10,602 bases of DNA from a bacterium TMED198 (GCA_002170735.1 NHIV01000022.1:1-10602); one strand, 5' to 3'; counted from the stretch's first letter, positions 1 through 7,557 are shown. Notes: generated from the letters alone by a model not told the origin. Numbers and translations: made by a program.

Positions 1-1
1 G

Positions 2-955
2 AAATTTTTTTCAAAATTGTTTACTCCCGAGCTATCTTTAGGAATTACTGATGATCTTAATCTATCTTTCAGCCAGACATTTGGCCTTAGGTGGATGGAT
101 TTTAACCCAGTTTGGACTTTAGGTGGTGATGTCCCTGAATATATAAGCAGCCACCACAGGAATGAAGATAGTATGTCCGATTTCTCCAATGCAAGGGGAG
201 GCCTTGCTGGTGATATAAACTTTAAGGCAAAGTACCTCTTAAGCTATACTGCTGGAGGTGTTGGCCCTAGATCTTTTTTTTCAACTGGTTTTACTATACC
301 ATCAAATAGCTATTTAACTTCGGATCCTTATTTTCAAAAAACAATTGATGTTGATTATGGAAACAGTGATGGTGAGGTTACATCAGATGAAACTGAAAGG
401 TTCAATGAGGAGTACGATGAAAAGGCTCACAAGCATTTCGCTATAAGCGAAGGCGTTTATAGATTTATTGTTGAGCCTTCCTATTTTTACAAAAGACGTT
501 TCAATCCAGTTTTTCTAGGGTTAAGTATTTCTTATAGCATTCCAATTTCTGAAAAAAAACATGGGAGCTCTACCTATAAAGCTAGCAAGATTGTAGATGT
601 CCACCTAACATCACTTTTTGTGTCAAGCCAGATTGATTTTATAAGAAAACTCGTACCTGCTTCTATAGATTTTTCATTAGGACTGTCAATTTCGCACCAA
701 GGGAGTACTTCATGGAATGGATATCGTTCTCCAATACCTGAAACTACAGTGTTATTTCCAAGCTTTGGCTTGGTTGTTGGATCTAATAAATTTGGAGCAC
801 TTAATGTGATATTTAGAACCTCCTACTTTTTGGATGGAATATTTGCAGCTACATCAGAATTTGGGGATAAAGACTTCAAGCAAGGAACAAGTGAATTGGA
901 TGTAATTCTTAACTACAGACTGCCAGTTGATTATTATATTAAGTTTTTAGATTAA
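2..955 (+). CDS. Probable outer-membrane beta-barrel protein, 5'-truncated by the window edge
   Basis: The reading frame is open to the left edge (codons from base 2 read K-F-F-S-K before the TTG at 17), no signal peptide is visible, and the TTG has no ribosome binding site. The true start is therefore probably upstream and this is the C-terminal part of about 317 residues. The protein has many short alternating polar/hydrophobic stretches typical of beta strands, for example 'FLGLSISYSIPIS', 'SIDFSLGLSISHQ', 'FGALNVIFRTSYFLDG' and 'SELDVILNYRLPV', separated by polar loops, and it has no long hydrophobic helix. The segment 'GDINFKAKYLLSY' loosely recalls transporter-like barrels of the MetA/phenol-degradation type, but I do not recognise the family. 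Inferred location is the outer membrane. The last residues are not the classic terminal aromatic signal. Function unknown. Confidence 0.6.
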   Translation, partial: KFFSKLFTPELSLGITDDLNLSFSQTFGLRWMDFNPVWTLGGDVPEYISSHHRNEDSMSDFSNARGGLAGDINFKAKYLLSYTAGGVGPRSFFSTGFTIPSNSYLTSDPYFQKTIDVDYGNSDGEVTSDETERFNEEYDEKAHKHFAISEGVYRFIVEPSYFYKRRFNPVFLGLSISYSIPISEKKHGSSTYKASKIVDVHLTSLFVSSQIDFIRKLVPASIDFSLGLSISHQGSTSWNGYRSPIPETTVLFPSFGLVVGSNKFGALNVIFRTSYFLDGIFAATSEFGDKDFKQGTSELDVILNYRLPVDYYIKFLD

Positions 956-1012
956 AGTATTGATATTAGTAATAGTTGTTGCAAAACAATAAATGGTTTC
1001 ATATTTTTATAC

Positions 1013-2176
1013 ATGAACAAGTTGTGCCTGTCATTTTTTATTTTATCTTTTTTGATTCCCTGTGAATTAGGGTATGAGAGTTTTATGGATAATTGCTATT
1101 TATCTTCTGATGTTGACTTTTTACGTGAAATTTTAGATAATAGCACAGAAACTGTTAATATGGAGATGGATGATCCTAGTTGGTTTCCAGGTACTAGTAT
1201 TGGAAACGGCAATGGAATAATAGAGCCTCTTGAGATATGTTCTCAAACCTGGGAAAATGGTAGGTTGGTTTTGCTGGACTGTGGAGCTCACGAGCTGAAT
1301 GGTGTGTATCATTGGTGCCAGCTTTCTGGTGATTTGCCTGAATCTTTAATAAGTTTAACTGAACTTGAAACCTTTATTTTGGACTATAATAATTTTAGTG
1401 GTATCGTTCCTGAGCATGTTTGCACTATGAATTTTGATTTTTCTGACTACTCTTCTTTCAGTCTCAATGGTAATGAATTTTGCCCTCCTTACCCAGAGTG
1501 TATTGAGCCTTACATGGGCTGGCAGAACTCACAAGATTGCGAGTTATCTGAATGTTATGATGTAGGGGTAAGAGATTTTATCTCTTTTGAATATAATGGT
1601 GATAACGTGCTAAACACGTATGAAGATTTTTCAGGTGAGCCTTACCTAGGTTTTCATATTTACAATGATGGCCCTGATTGCTTTCAGTATCCAGGGGTCA
1701 GAGTTACCAGTGATACCCCAGGTGTAAGCTTTTATGGATACGGTGATGATCAGGAGGTATTTGAAACTTGGTGGTATGGTATGTTTTCTCAACAGGAGGA
1801 GGGGTTTGTTCTTGGGTTTGATGTAAGTCCTTATGTGCCAGAAGGTACTGTAATCACTTTCACTGCAGAATCAACAACTCTCCACTGCGAGGACAGTTGT
1901 CTTGGAAGTGATGATCCTTATTGTCATGAATGCCCGCCTACTGATCCAATCTCAATATCAGTTACGGTTGGAGAAAGTTTTACCAACTCTGTTGGAGATT
2001 CAAATCTTGATGGAGAAGTTAATGTCCTTGATGTAGTCGAAACAGTTGGTTACATAGTATTTAATGAGTCGCATTATTACTATGACCTCACCTTTCTTAT
2101 GAGCGATATCAATACAGACAACCTTGTTAATGTCCAGGATGTTGTAATGATGGTTAGTATAATCCTAGAAATTTAA
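1013..2176 (+). CDS. Secreted leucine-rich-repeat protein with C-terminal dockerin-like domain
   Basis: 387 residues. Residues 1-20 form a signal peptide (Lys, then a hydrophobic core 'LSFFILSFLIP'). Around residues 85-165 lies a short plant-type LRR block ('LSGDLPESLISLTELETF', 'LDYNNFSGIVPEHVC') closing with 'NEFCPPYPEC'. Residues about 185-320 look like an all-beta module, with a Cys-rich stretch at 292-307 (C292, C296, C304, C307). The C-terminus has two EF-hand-like loops of the dockerin type I pattern: D329-x-N331-x-D333-G-x-V-N337-x-x-D340, then D365-x-N367-x-D369-x-x-V-N373-x-x-D376, each followed by a hydrophobic helix. Dockerin-type loops bind calcium and usually mediate protein-protein docking; no cohesin is visible here. 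From memory this LRR-'CPPYP'-dockerin style is common in Marinimicrobia. ATG at 1013 is chosen because it opens the signal peptide; no clear Shine-Dalgarno precedes it. Inferred to be extracellular or surface-attached; target unknown. Confidence 0.85.
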   Translation: MNKLCLSFFILSFLIPCELGYESFMDNCYLSSDVDFLREILDNSTETVNMEMDDPSWFPGTSIGNGNGIIEPLEICSQTWENGRLVLLDCGAHELNGVYHWCQLSGDLPESLISLTELETFILDYNNFSGIVPEHVCTMNFDFSDYSSFSLNGNEFCPPYPECIEPYMGWQNSQDCELSECYDVGVRDFISFEYNGDNVLNTYEDFSGEPYLGFHIYNDGPDCFQYPGVRVTSDTPGVSFYGYGDDQEVFETWWYGMFSQQEEGFVLGFDVSPYVPEGTVITFTAESTTLHCEDSCLGSDDPYCHECPPTDPISISVTVGESFTNSVGDSNLDGEVNVLDVVETVGYIVFNESHYYYDLTFLMSDINTDNLVNVQDVVMMVSIILEI

Positions 2177-2255
2177 TTTTTTATTTGCATCGCTTCATCT
2201 TTATTTAATAATTTTTATTATGAATTTTTATAATTTTTTTAAAATATGATTATTT

Positions 2256-2295
2256 CACCATGCCTCCAGGTTGGATGGTGTCTCTATAGTTTTTT
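2256..2295 (+). terminator. Possible weak intrinsic terminator downstream of the LRR/dockerin gene
   Basis: Inverted repeat CACCAT (2256-2261) and ATGGTG (2275-2280) with a 13-nt loop. Inside it an alternative 4-bp stem TCCA/TGGA with a 3-nt loop can form. A run of T follows at 2290-2295, but about 9 nt after the stem, farther than in a typical terminator. It lies about 80 nt after the stop at 2176 in a 182-nt intergenic region that is otherwise very AT-rich, so the GC island stands out. It could instead be a regulatory hairpin in the leader of the next gene. Confidence 0.35.
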
Positions 2296-2358
2296 AGAAA
2301 AGAAATCACAAATTCATATTCCCTCAATATTTATAACATTAAAAAAAGGATTATTTTT

Positions 2359-3444
2359 ATGAATTATCTTTTGATTTTATCTATATTAATTTTTTCAAGC
2401 TGTGCTGATAAAAGTATATCTACAGAAAATTTAAAAGAAAATACTAGGGCTTTTAACTTTGAGTATAGTGTAGAGGTTGGATCTACTGATAATAAGAGCT
2501 TAGAGCTCTGGATCCCCTATCCAAAGTCAAATGAAGTGCAGAAAATCTCAAATATTAAGGTTGAGGCTGATGGCTTGAAATATGAAGTAAAAAGCGAGAA
2601 GGTGCATGGCAACAAGTATTTGTATATTTCAAGTAAGGAGGGTACCTCTTCAGATAAGAATATTTCACTTAAGTTTGATGTTGTTAGAAGTGAGCATGGC
2701 GCAGTAAACTACAAGGATGTCAACCCTAAGGCCTACCTTAAATCTTATTCAACTGTTCCAACAGGAAGTGCTTTTGAAAGTATAATCAGCGAAAATGATC
2801 TAAACAGCAAGAATATACGAAAAATATATGATTTTGTACTTAATGGAATGCACTATGGCAAGCCTAGATCTTCAGATGTTTCAGATGCATTCTTTGCAGG
2901 TAAAAACCCTAAAACTGATAGGGAATGGCTGCCCTCCAGCATAAAGTATGGAAAGAAAAAGGTTTCAAAGGACGAGATAGTTGGGTTTTATACTTCATCA
3001 AAAAAAGATGGAAGTAATTATACTTTCGGAAATGGAAACTCCCTTTATGCCTGCGATATCGGCGTTGGAAACTGCACAGATTATCATTCATATTTTATGT
3101 CAGTTGGAAGAACATTGGACGTTCCTGTAAGATTTCACATGGGGTTCCCAATTCCATCGGGGCAGTCTGGAAAGGTAGGAGGTTACCACTGTTGGGCAGA
3201 TTTCTTTGTAGAGGGAAAAGGGTGGACCCCTGTTGACATTTCTGAGGCAGATAAAGATCCTTCAAAGGAAGAATATTACTTTGGTACTGCCTGCAAAAAT
3301 AGAGTTGAAATGATGGTAGGTAGAGATTTTGTTTTAGATGGATATGATGGAGGCCCTGTAAATCTTTTTATTTACCCAATTCTTGAAGTTGACAACAATG
3401 AATCTAAAAACTTTAAGAAGAGTTTTAAGTATAAAAATCTTTAA
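2359..3444 (+). CDS. Transglutaminase-like superfamily lipoprotein
   Basis: 361 residues. The N-terminus is a short hydrophobic stretch ending in 'LIFSSC', a relaxed lipobox with acylated Cys15 predicted, so the protein is probably a periplasm-facing lipoprotein. Residues about 30-130 form an Ig-like beta region ('SLELWIPYPKSNEVQKISNIKV'). The core at 150-310 carries the transglutaminase/papain-like triad: Cys239 in 'VGNCTDYHSYF', His277 in 'GGYHCWADFF' and Asp293 in 'WTPVDISEA'. Residues about 170-230 form an insertion between the helix 'IRKIYDFVLNGMHYG' and the catalytic Cys. Members of this family are mostly hydrolases or peptidases, and few have known substrates. ATG 2359 has an AAGGA-like Shine-Dalgarno at 2346-2350. 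It looks like a single-gene unit; the stop at 3444 is followed by a 90-nt gap before the next gene. All catalytic residues are present, so the protein is likely active. Substrate unknown. Confidence 0.85.
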   Translation: MNYLLILSILIFSSCADKSISTENLKENTRAFNFEYSVEVGSTDNKSLELWIPYPKSNEVQKISNIKVEADGLKYEVKSEKVHGNKYLYISSKEGTSSDKNISLKFDVVRSEHGAVNYKDVNPKAYLKSYSTVPTGSAFESIISENDLNSKNIRKIYDFVLNGMHYGKPRSSDVSDAFFAGKNPKTDREWLPSSIKYGKKKVSKDEIVGFYTSSKKDGSNYTFGNGNSLYACDIGVGNCTDYHSYFMSVGRTLDVPVRFHMGFPIPSGQSGKVGGYHCWADFFVEGKGWTPVDISEADKDPSKEEYYFGTACKNRVEMMVGRDFVLDGYDGGPVNLFIYPILEVDNNESKNFKKSFKYKNL

Positions 3445-3474
3445 AAAAGGTTTGCAGATATAGAAGAGTATCGT

Positions 3475-3502
3475 TTGAAAAGGCCTTTTCTTGGTGTAAA
3501 TT
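3475..3502 (+). promoter_or_regulatory. Candidate sigma70-type promoter with internal palindrome
   Basis: TTGAAA (3475-3480) and TAAATT (3497-3502) are separated by 16 nt; the matches to consensus are 5/6 and 4/6. The spacer contains most of a perfect 14-bp palindrome GAAAAGGCCTTTTC (3477-3490), placed where a repressor would act. The site lies in the 90-nt gap before the coiled-coil gene, about 33 nt upstream of its ATG, and could drive the whole cysS-thrS-yidD unit. Predicted by eye only. Confidence 0.35.
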
Positions 3503-3534
3503 AGTTTTGATTATTTAACACTAATGGAGGTCTT

Positions 3535-3975
3535 ATGAAGATCCTAGTATTTTTGTTGTCATTTATATTTTTAGGCTCATCCTTTCTGCTTTCTGCTCCA
3601 AAGTCAGATAGAAAAGAAGGTCGCCACCCTAAGAAGAAAGCTCAAAAAATTGAGGATAAAAAAAACCTAAACCTCAATATGAAGTTGAAGAGTGAAAGAG
3701 GATTGGCAATTAAGGAAAAAAAAGAACGTAAAAGATTAGCTAGAGAAAATTTCAAGCAGGATAAAACGTTGCTCATTGAATCTCATAAAGAAGAAATCCA
3801 AGCTATCAGAGAGAATATGAGATCTGAGTTTGAAGCTGCCAAATCAAAGGAAGAGAAGAAGAAAATAAAAGAATCCTACAAGCTTAAAATTTTAGATCTA
3901 AAGCATGGACATAAAAAAGATTTAATTGACTTAAAGTATAACTTTAAAAAAAGTAATAAAAAATCTTATAAATAA
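3535..3975 (+). CDS. Small secreted Lys/Glu-rich coiled-coil protein, function unknown
   Basis: 146 residues. Residues 1-21 are a clear signal peptide ('ILVFLLSFIFLGSSFLLSA'), with likely cleavage after Ala21. The remainder is almost entirely charged (K, E, R, D) with spaced Leu/Ile, predicting long helices or coiled coil from about 40 to 135. It is strongly basic and contains no cysteine. The ATG at 3535 is preceded by GGAGG at 3526-3530, the best Shine-Dalgarno in the window, so it may be well translated. I do not recognise a family. It resembles in style small periplasmic helical proteins, but low-complexity charge makes any homology claim unsafe. It ends 7 nt before cysS and is probably co-transcribed with it. 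Inferred location is the periplasm. Confidence 0.75.
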   Translation: MKILVFLLSFIFLGSSFLLSAPKSDRKEGRHPKKKAQKIEDKKNLNLNMKLKSERGLAIKEKKERKRLARENFKQDKTLLIESHKEEIQAIRENMRSEFEAAKSKEEKKKIKESYKLKILDLKHGHKKDLIDLKYNFKKSNKKSYK

Positions 3976-3982
3976 GTAATTT

Positions 3983-5365
3983 ATGACCCTTTTTATCAAG
4001 AATACACTCTCTGGTAAAAGAGAAGAGTTTGTACCTATCGATCCGGATAACGTAAGGGTTTATGCATGCGGACCAACTGTTTACAATTACGCGCACATTG
4101 GAAACGCTCGCCCAGCTGTTATCTGTGATTTATTGGTCTCTGTACTAAGGCTTCTTTATCCAAATGTTACATATGTTTCAAACATTACAGATATTGATGA
4201 TAAAATTATCAAAGCTTCCAATGAATCGGGAGTTCCAATATTAGATCTAACGCGAAAGTTTGAAGAAATATATAATAAAGATATGTCGATGCTAGGTGTT
4301 GTTGGACCGGATATTCAGCCAAGAGCAACTGAGCATATAGATGAAATGATATCTCTTGTCAAAAGACTTATTGAAAATGGTAGTGCATATGAAGCTGATA
4401 GCCATGTTCTTTTTCATGTCCCTTCATATTCTTCGTATGGAATGCTATCAAAGAGAGATATATCAGATCAGGTTGCAGGTAGCAGGGTGGAGGTTGAGTC
4501 ATACAAAAAAGATCCTTCGGACTTTGTTCTTTGGAAGCCTAGCACTAAAGATCAGCCTGGGTGGGATTCTCCATGGGGTTTTGGCAGGCCAGGCTGGCAT
4601 CTTGAGTGTTCAGTGATGTCAGAAAAATCACTCAAAATCCCCTTTGATCTTCATGCAGGTGGTCAAGATTTAATTTTTCCACATCATGAAAATGAAATTG
4701 CGCAAAGCTGTGGGTCAATAAAAAGCAATGACCCTTCAAGTTTTTCTAAGTATTGGATGCATAATGCCATGATAAGGATGGATGATGAAAAAATGTCTAA
4801 GTCAATTGGCAATATTCTATATGTCCATGATTTGATAAAAAAATTCCCTGGTGAGGTTCTTCGTTTAACGTTGCTTTCCGCACATTATAGGCAGCCACTT
4901 AATTGGACGCATGAAACTATTCAACAATCAAGAAAAACACTTGATAGAATGTATAGAGTTTTAAAGAAAGCTGAAAGTTTTAAGGTTTTTGAAGTTTCGC
5001 CTCCAGATGATTTTATGAGTGCTTTATGCGACGATCTAAATACTTCTAAAGCTATGGCCGTTATTAATTCTCTTGTATCTTCATTGTCAAAGGCCAAAGG
5101 AGAGGATGCTGCCCAGTTTAAATCCTTACTTCTGTCTTCTGCTGGAGTACTTGGGATACTTAAAAAATCCCCTGATGAGTGGCTAGGGTATAGCGAATCG
5201 GATGCTGCTGATAATGAAGAAATTCAAAGGATGATTGATGCTAGAGATAGAGCTAGAAATGAAAAAGATTTTTCCTTAGCTGATGAACTTAGAGATAAAC
5301 TTGATGAAATGGGAGTTGAGATTGAAGATTCCCCTGAGGGGACTAAGTGGAGAAAAAGGCAGTAA
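3983..5365 (+). CDS. cysS: Cysteinyl-tRNA synthetase
   Basis: 460 residues, full length for the class I enzyme (E. coli 461). It charges tRNA-Cys with cysteine in the cytoplasm. The HIGH motif is 'HIGN' at 38-41 and the KMSKS motif is at 270-274. The zinc ligands that recognise the cysteine thiol are all present: Cys29 in 'VYACGPTVYNYAHIGN', Cys209 in 'GWHLECS', and His234 and Glu238 in 'FPHHENEIA', at almost the same positions as in E. coli. The C-terminus carries the usual DALR/helical domain and ends in the conserved 'EDSPEGTKWR'. ATG 3983 lies 7 nt after the previous stop and has no clear Shine-Dalgarno, so translation may depend on coupling to the upstream gene. Its last 19 nt overlap thrS, and codons 'tcc cct gag ggg' form a hairpin that also contains the thrS ribosome binding site. 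Confidence 0.98.
   Translation: MTLFIKNTLSGKREEFVPIDPDNVRVYACGPTVYNYAHIGNARPAVICDLLVSVLRLLYPNVTYVSNITDIDDKIIKASNESGVPILDLTRKFEEIYNKDMSMLGVVGPDIQPRATEHIDEMISLVKRLIENGSAYEADSHVLFHVPSYSSYGMLSKRDISDQVAGSRVEVESYKKDPSDFVLWKPSTKDQPGWDSPWGFGRPGWHLECSVMSEKSLKIPFDLHAGGQDLIFPHHENEIAQSCGSIKSNDPSSFSKYWMHNAMIRMDDEKMSKSIGNILYVHDLIKKFPGEVLRLTLLSAHYRQPLNWTHETIQQSRKTLDRMYRVLKKAESFKVFEVSPPDDFMSALCDDLNTSKAMAVINSLVSSLSKAKGEDAAQFKSLLLSSAGVLGILKKSPDEWLGYSESDAADNEEIQRMIDARDRARNEKDFSLADELRDKLDEMGVEIEDSPEGTKWRKRQ
5330..5349 (+). promoter_or_regulatory. thrS ribosome binding site inside a hairpin, with GTG start
   Basis: GAGGGG (5336-5341) sits 5 nt upstream of GTG 5347 and decides the thrS start; the alternative in-frame TTG at 5368 has no such site. 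The same bases form a compact stem-loop TCCCC-TGA-GGGGA (5330-5342) with a 5-bp, mostly GC stem, hiding the Shine-Dalgarno in free mRNA. A ribosome finishing cysS would open it. Sequence and pairing are seen directly; coupling is inferred. Confidence 0.55.
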
Positions 5366-7341
5366 ACTTGAATTCTGAAGATAATATAATAGTAACATTT
5401 CCAGATGGAAATTCGAGAACTTATCCTCACTCAACAACTGGATATGAAGTTGCCTATAGTATATCGCCTGGCCTTGCTAAGCAGGCAGTTGCTGTATCGT
5501 TAAATGAAAAAATGTGTGACCTTAGCCTCCCCATTACCAAAAACTGCAATATCAGTATTATAAAAAAGTCTAACGATGAAGCGCTTGAGCTTATTAGGCA
5601 TGATTGTGCCCACGTAATGGCTGAGGCCGTTCAAAGTCTTTTTCCAGGAACCCAGGTAACAATAGGCCCTTCAATAGAAAATGGTTTTTATTATGACTTT
5701 AGCAGAGCAAAACCATTCACAGATGATGATCTCAGGGCAATTGAGAAAGAAATGGTTAAAATAATTGATAGAGATACGCCATTTAAGCGTGAGGTTTGGG
5801 ATAGGAATAAGGCTCTTAAGCATTTTGAGTCAATTGGAGAAACGTATAAAGCTGAAATCATTAAAGATCTTCCTTCTGATGAAGATATTACTGTTTACAG
5901 GCAAGGTGAATGGCTTGACCTTTGTAGAGGGCCTCACCTTCCATCAACAAGCCATGTGGGAAAGTCATTTAAGCTTATGAAAATTGCAGGTGCATATTGG
6001 AGGGGAGATGAGAACAATGAAATGCTAACCAGAATTTATGGTACAGCATGGAGAAATGATAAGGAGCTAAAATCTTACTTTGAACTGCTTCATGAATCAG
6101 AGAAGAGAGACCATAGAAAAATTGGAAAGGATTTGAAGATTTTCACTTTCGATGATGAAGTTGGTGCGGGATTGCCTCTATGGCTTCCCAATGGTTCTGT
6201 TATTATTGAAGAGCTTGAGAAACTTGCAAAGGAAACTGAGGATAGAGCAGGCTTCGATCGAGTTAGAACGCCACATATCACAAAAGGTAGTCTATATGAA
6301 AAATCAGGGCACTTAGCCCACTATAAAGAAAGCATGTTTCCCGCGATGGATATTGATGGCAATAGCTACTATTTAAAACCAATGAACTGCCCCCACCATC
6401 ATAAGATATATGCAAGCAGCCCAAGGACTTATAGAGATCTGCCAATTAGACTTGCAGAATACGGAACCTGTTATAGATATGAAAAGTCAGGCCAGCTATT
6501 CGGCTTAATGCGAGTTAGAAGTATGCAGATGAATGATGCTCATATTTATTGCAGCGAAGAGCAGTTTAAGGAGGAGTTTCTATCAGTATGCCAAATGTAT
6601 TTAGAGTATTTTGAAATATTTGGTATTGAAAAATATGAAATGAGGCTTAGCCTTCATGACCCCGAAAAACTTGGCAAGAAGTACGTTGATGAGCCGGATT
6701 TATGGATAAAGACTGAGAACCTCGTTAGGGAAGCTTTGCAGGAGGGAAAGTTAAACTTTATTGAAATTCCAGGTGAAGCTGCTTTCTATGGACCAAAGAT
6801 AGATGTTCAAGTTTGGAGTGTAATTGGAAGAGAGTTTACATTGGCCACCAATCAAGTTGATTTTGCGATACCTGCTAAGTTTAATCTTACCTACAAAGAC
6901 AAGGAAGATTCTGATCAGACACCACTATGTATTCACAGAGCACCTCTTTCAACGCATGAGAGGTTTGTTGGTTTTTTGATCGAACACTTTGCTGGAGATT
7001 TTCCTCTTTGGATGTCTCCTGTCCAGGTTATGATTATCTCTATTTCAGATAAATTTAATCACTATGCAGATAAAGTCCAATCTCAACTAAAAGCGAATGG
7101 TATTAGATCTAAGGTAGACTTGAGGAATGAAAAGATGGGGGCAAAGATAAGGAAATCTGAATTAAATAAGATTCCTATTATGGTCATCGTTGGTGAAAAA
7201 GAAGTTAATGAAAACAGCGTTTCAATACGAAGAAGGTTCACTGGGAATTCCGGTACTATTCCGCTTGATTCTTTTATATCAACAATAAGAAAAGAGATTA
7301 AAGAAAGATCAAAATCGGATCAATCTAAGGATGATTGTTAA
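5347..7341 (+). CDS. thrS: Threonyl-tRNA synthetase
   Basis: 664 residues, class II enzyme charging tRNA-Thr, full length with all domains. TGS domain is at about 12-72. The editing domain has H85-x3-H89 ('HDCAHVMAEA') and C193/H197 ('LCRGPH'), so it should clear mischarged Ser-tRNA-Thr. The catalytic core has zinc ligands Cys348 ('MNCPHHH'), His399 ('NDAHIYC') and His530 ('CIHRAPLSTHERF'). The motif 2 region reads 'YRYEKSGQLFGLMRVRSM', and then 'QMNDAHI' rather than the common 'TQDDAHI'. The anticodon-binding domain runs from about 555 to 650. The start is GTG at 5347, within cysS, backed by GAGGGG 5 nt upstream. It overlaps cysS by 19 nt and yidD by 11 nt. In many bacteria thrS precedes infC-rpmI-rplT; here that cluster is absent. 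No T-box or threonine operator-like leader is seen, as expected for an internal operon gene. Confidence 0.98.
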   Translation: MEKKAVNLNSEDNIIVTFPDGNSRTYPHSTTGYEVAYSISPGLAKQAVAVSLNEKMCDLSLPITKNCNISIIKKSNDEALELIRHDCAHVMAEAVQSLFPGTQVTIGPSIENGFYYDFSRAKPFTDDDLRAIEKEMVKIIDRDTPFKREVWDRNKALKHFESIGETYKAEIIKDLPSDEDITVYRQGEWLDLCRGPHLPSTSHVGKSFKLMKIAGAYWRGDENNEMLTRIYGTAWRNDKELKSYFELLHESEKRDHRKIGKDLKIFTFDDEVGAGLPLWLPNGSVIIEELEKLAKETEDRAGFDRVRTPHITKGSLYEKSGHLAHYKESMFPAMDIDGNSYYLKPMNCPHHHKIYASSPRTYRDLPIRLAEYGTCYRYEKSGQLFGLMRVRSMQMNDAHIYCSEEQFKEEFLSVCQMYLEYFEIFGIEKYEMRLSLHDPEKLGKKYVDEPDLWIKTENLVREALQEGKLNFIEIPGEAAFYGPKIDVQVWSVIGREFTLATNQVDFAIPAKFNLTYKDKEDSDQTPLCIHRAPLSTHERFVGFLIEHFAGDFPLWMSPVQVMIISISDKFNHYADKVQSQLKANGIRSKVDLRNEKMGAKIRKSELNKIPIMVIVGEKEVNENSVSIRRRFTGNSGTIPLDSFISTIRKEIKERSKSDQSKDDC

Positions 7342-7546
7342 AGGCTTAGTTTTCCTTGTTAGATTGTACAAACTTTTCGTGTCTCCAATATTGGGAAGGT
7401 CTTGCAGGTTTAGTCCAACTTGCTCTTCCTATGCGTCTGAATCACTTAAAAGGCATGGAGCCTTGAAAGGCTTGTTACTTTCAGTTAGGCGCATCAGTCG
7501 ATGCCATCCATGGGGTGGCCATGGGTATGACCCTGTTAAAGATTAA
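7331..7546 (+). CDS. yidD: Membrane protein insertion efficiency factor YidD
   Basis: 71 residues, normal length for YidD. The family signature is intact: an N-terminal amphipathic helix ('GLVFLVRLYKLFVSPIL'), then 'CRFSPTCSSYASESLKRHG', then 'RRISRCHPWGGHGYDPV', with conserved Cys25, Cys31 and Cys58. YidD is a small inner-membrane-associated protein that helps YidC-dependent insertion of membrane proteins. The ATG at 7331 overlaps the thrS end by 11 nt and has only AAGG immediately before it, so translation is probably coupled to thrS. The usual neighbourhood is rpmH-rnpA-yidD-yidC; attachment to tRNA synthetase genes is less common. It appears to be the last gene of the operon, and an AT-rich promoter-like gap follows. 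Confidence 0.95.
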   Translation: MIVKGLVFLVRLYKLFVSPILGRSCRFSPTCSSYASESLKRHGALKGLLLSVRRISRCHPWGGHGYDPVKD

Positions 7547-7557
7547 CATTTTGTTAC

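Noticed and set aside
17..19. TTG at 17 as the true start of the first gene.
   Set aside because: The frame is open to the window edge, there is no ribosome binding site, and an outer-membrane protein should begin with a signal peptide.
976..989. TTGTT-gcaa-AACAA inverted repeat between the first two genes.
   Set aside because: Five-bp AT-rich stem with a short loop, no T-run and no promoter alignment; probably chance.
2909..3091. 60-residue open frame on the - strand within the transglutaminase-like gene.
   Set aside because: No signal, motif or ribosome binding site; fully inside a well-supported gene with an intact catalytic triad on the + strand.
4356..4616. 86-residue + strand frame within cysS (and similar frames 5765-5980 in thrS).
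   Set aside because: Shadow frames inside conserved synthetase genes; no recognisable domain.
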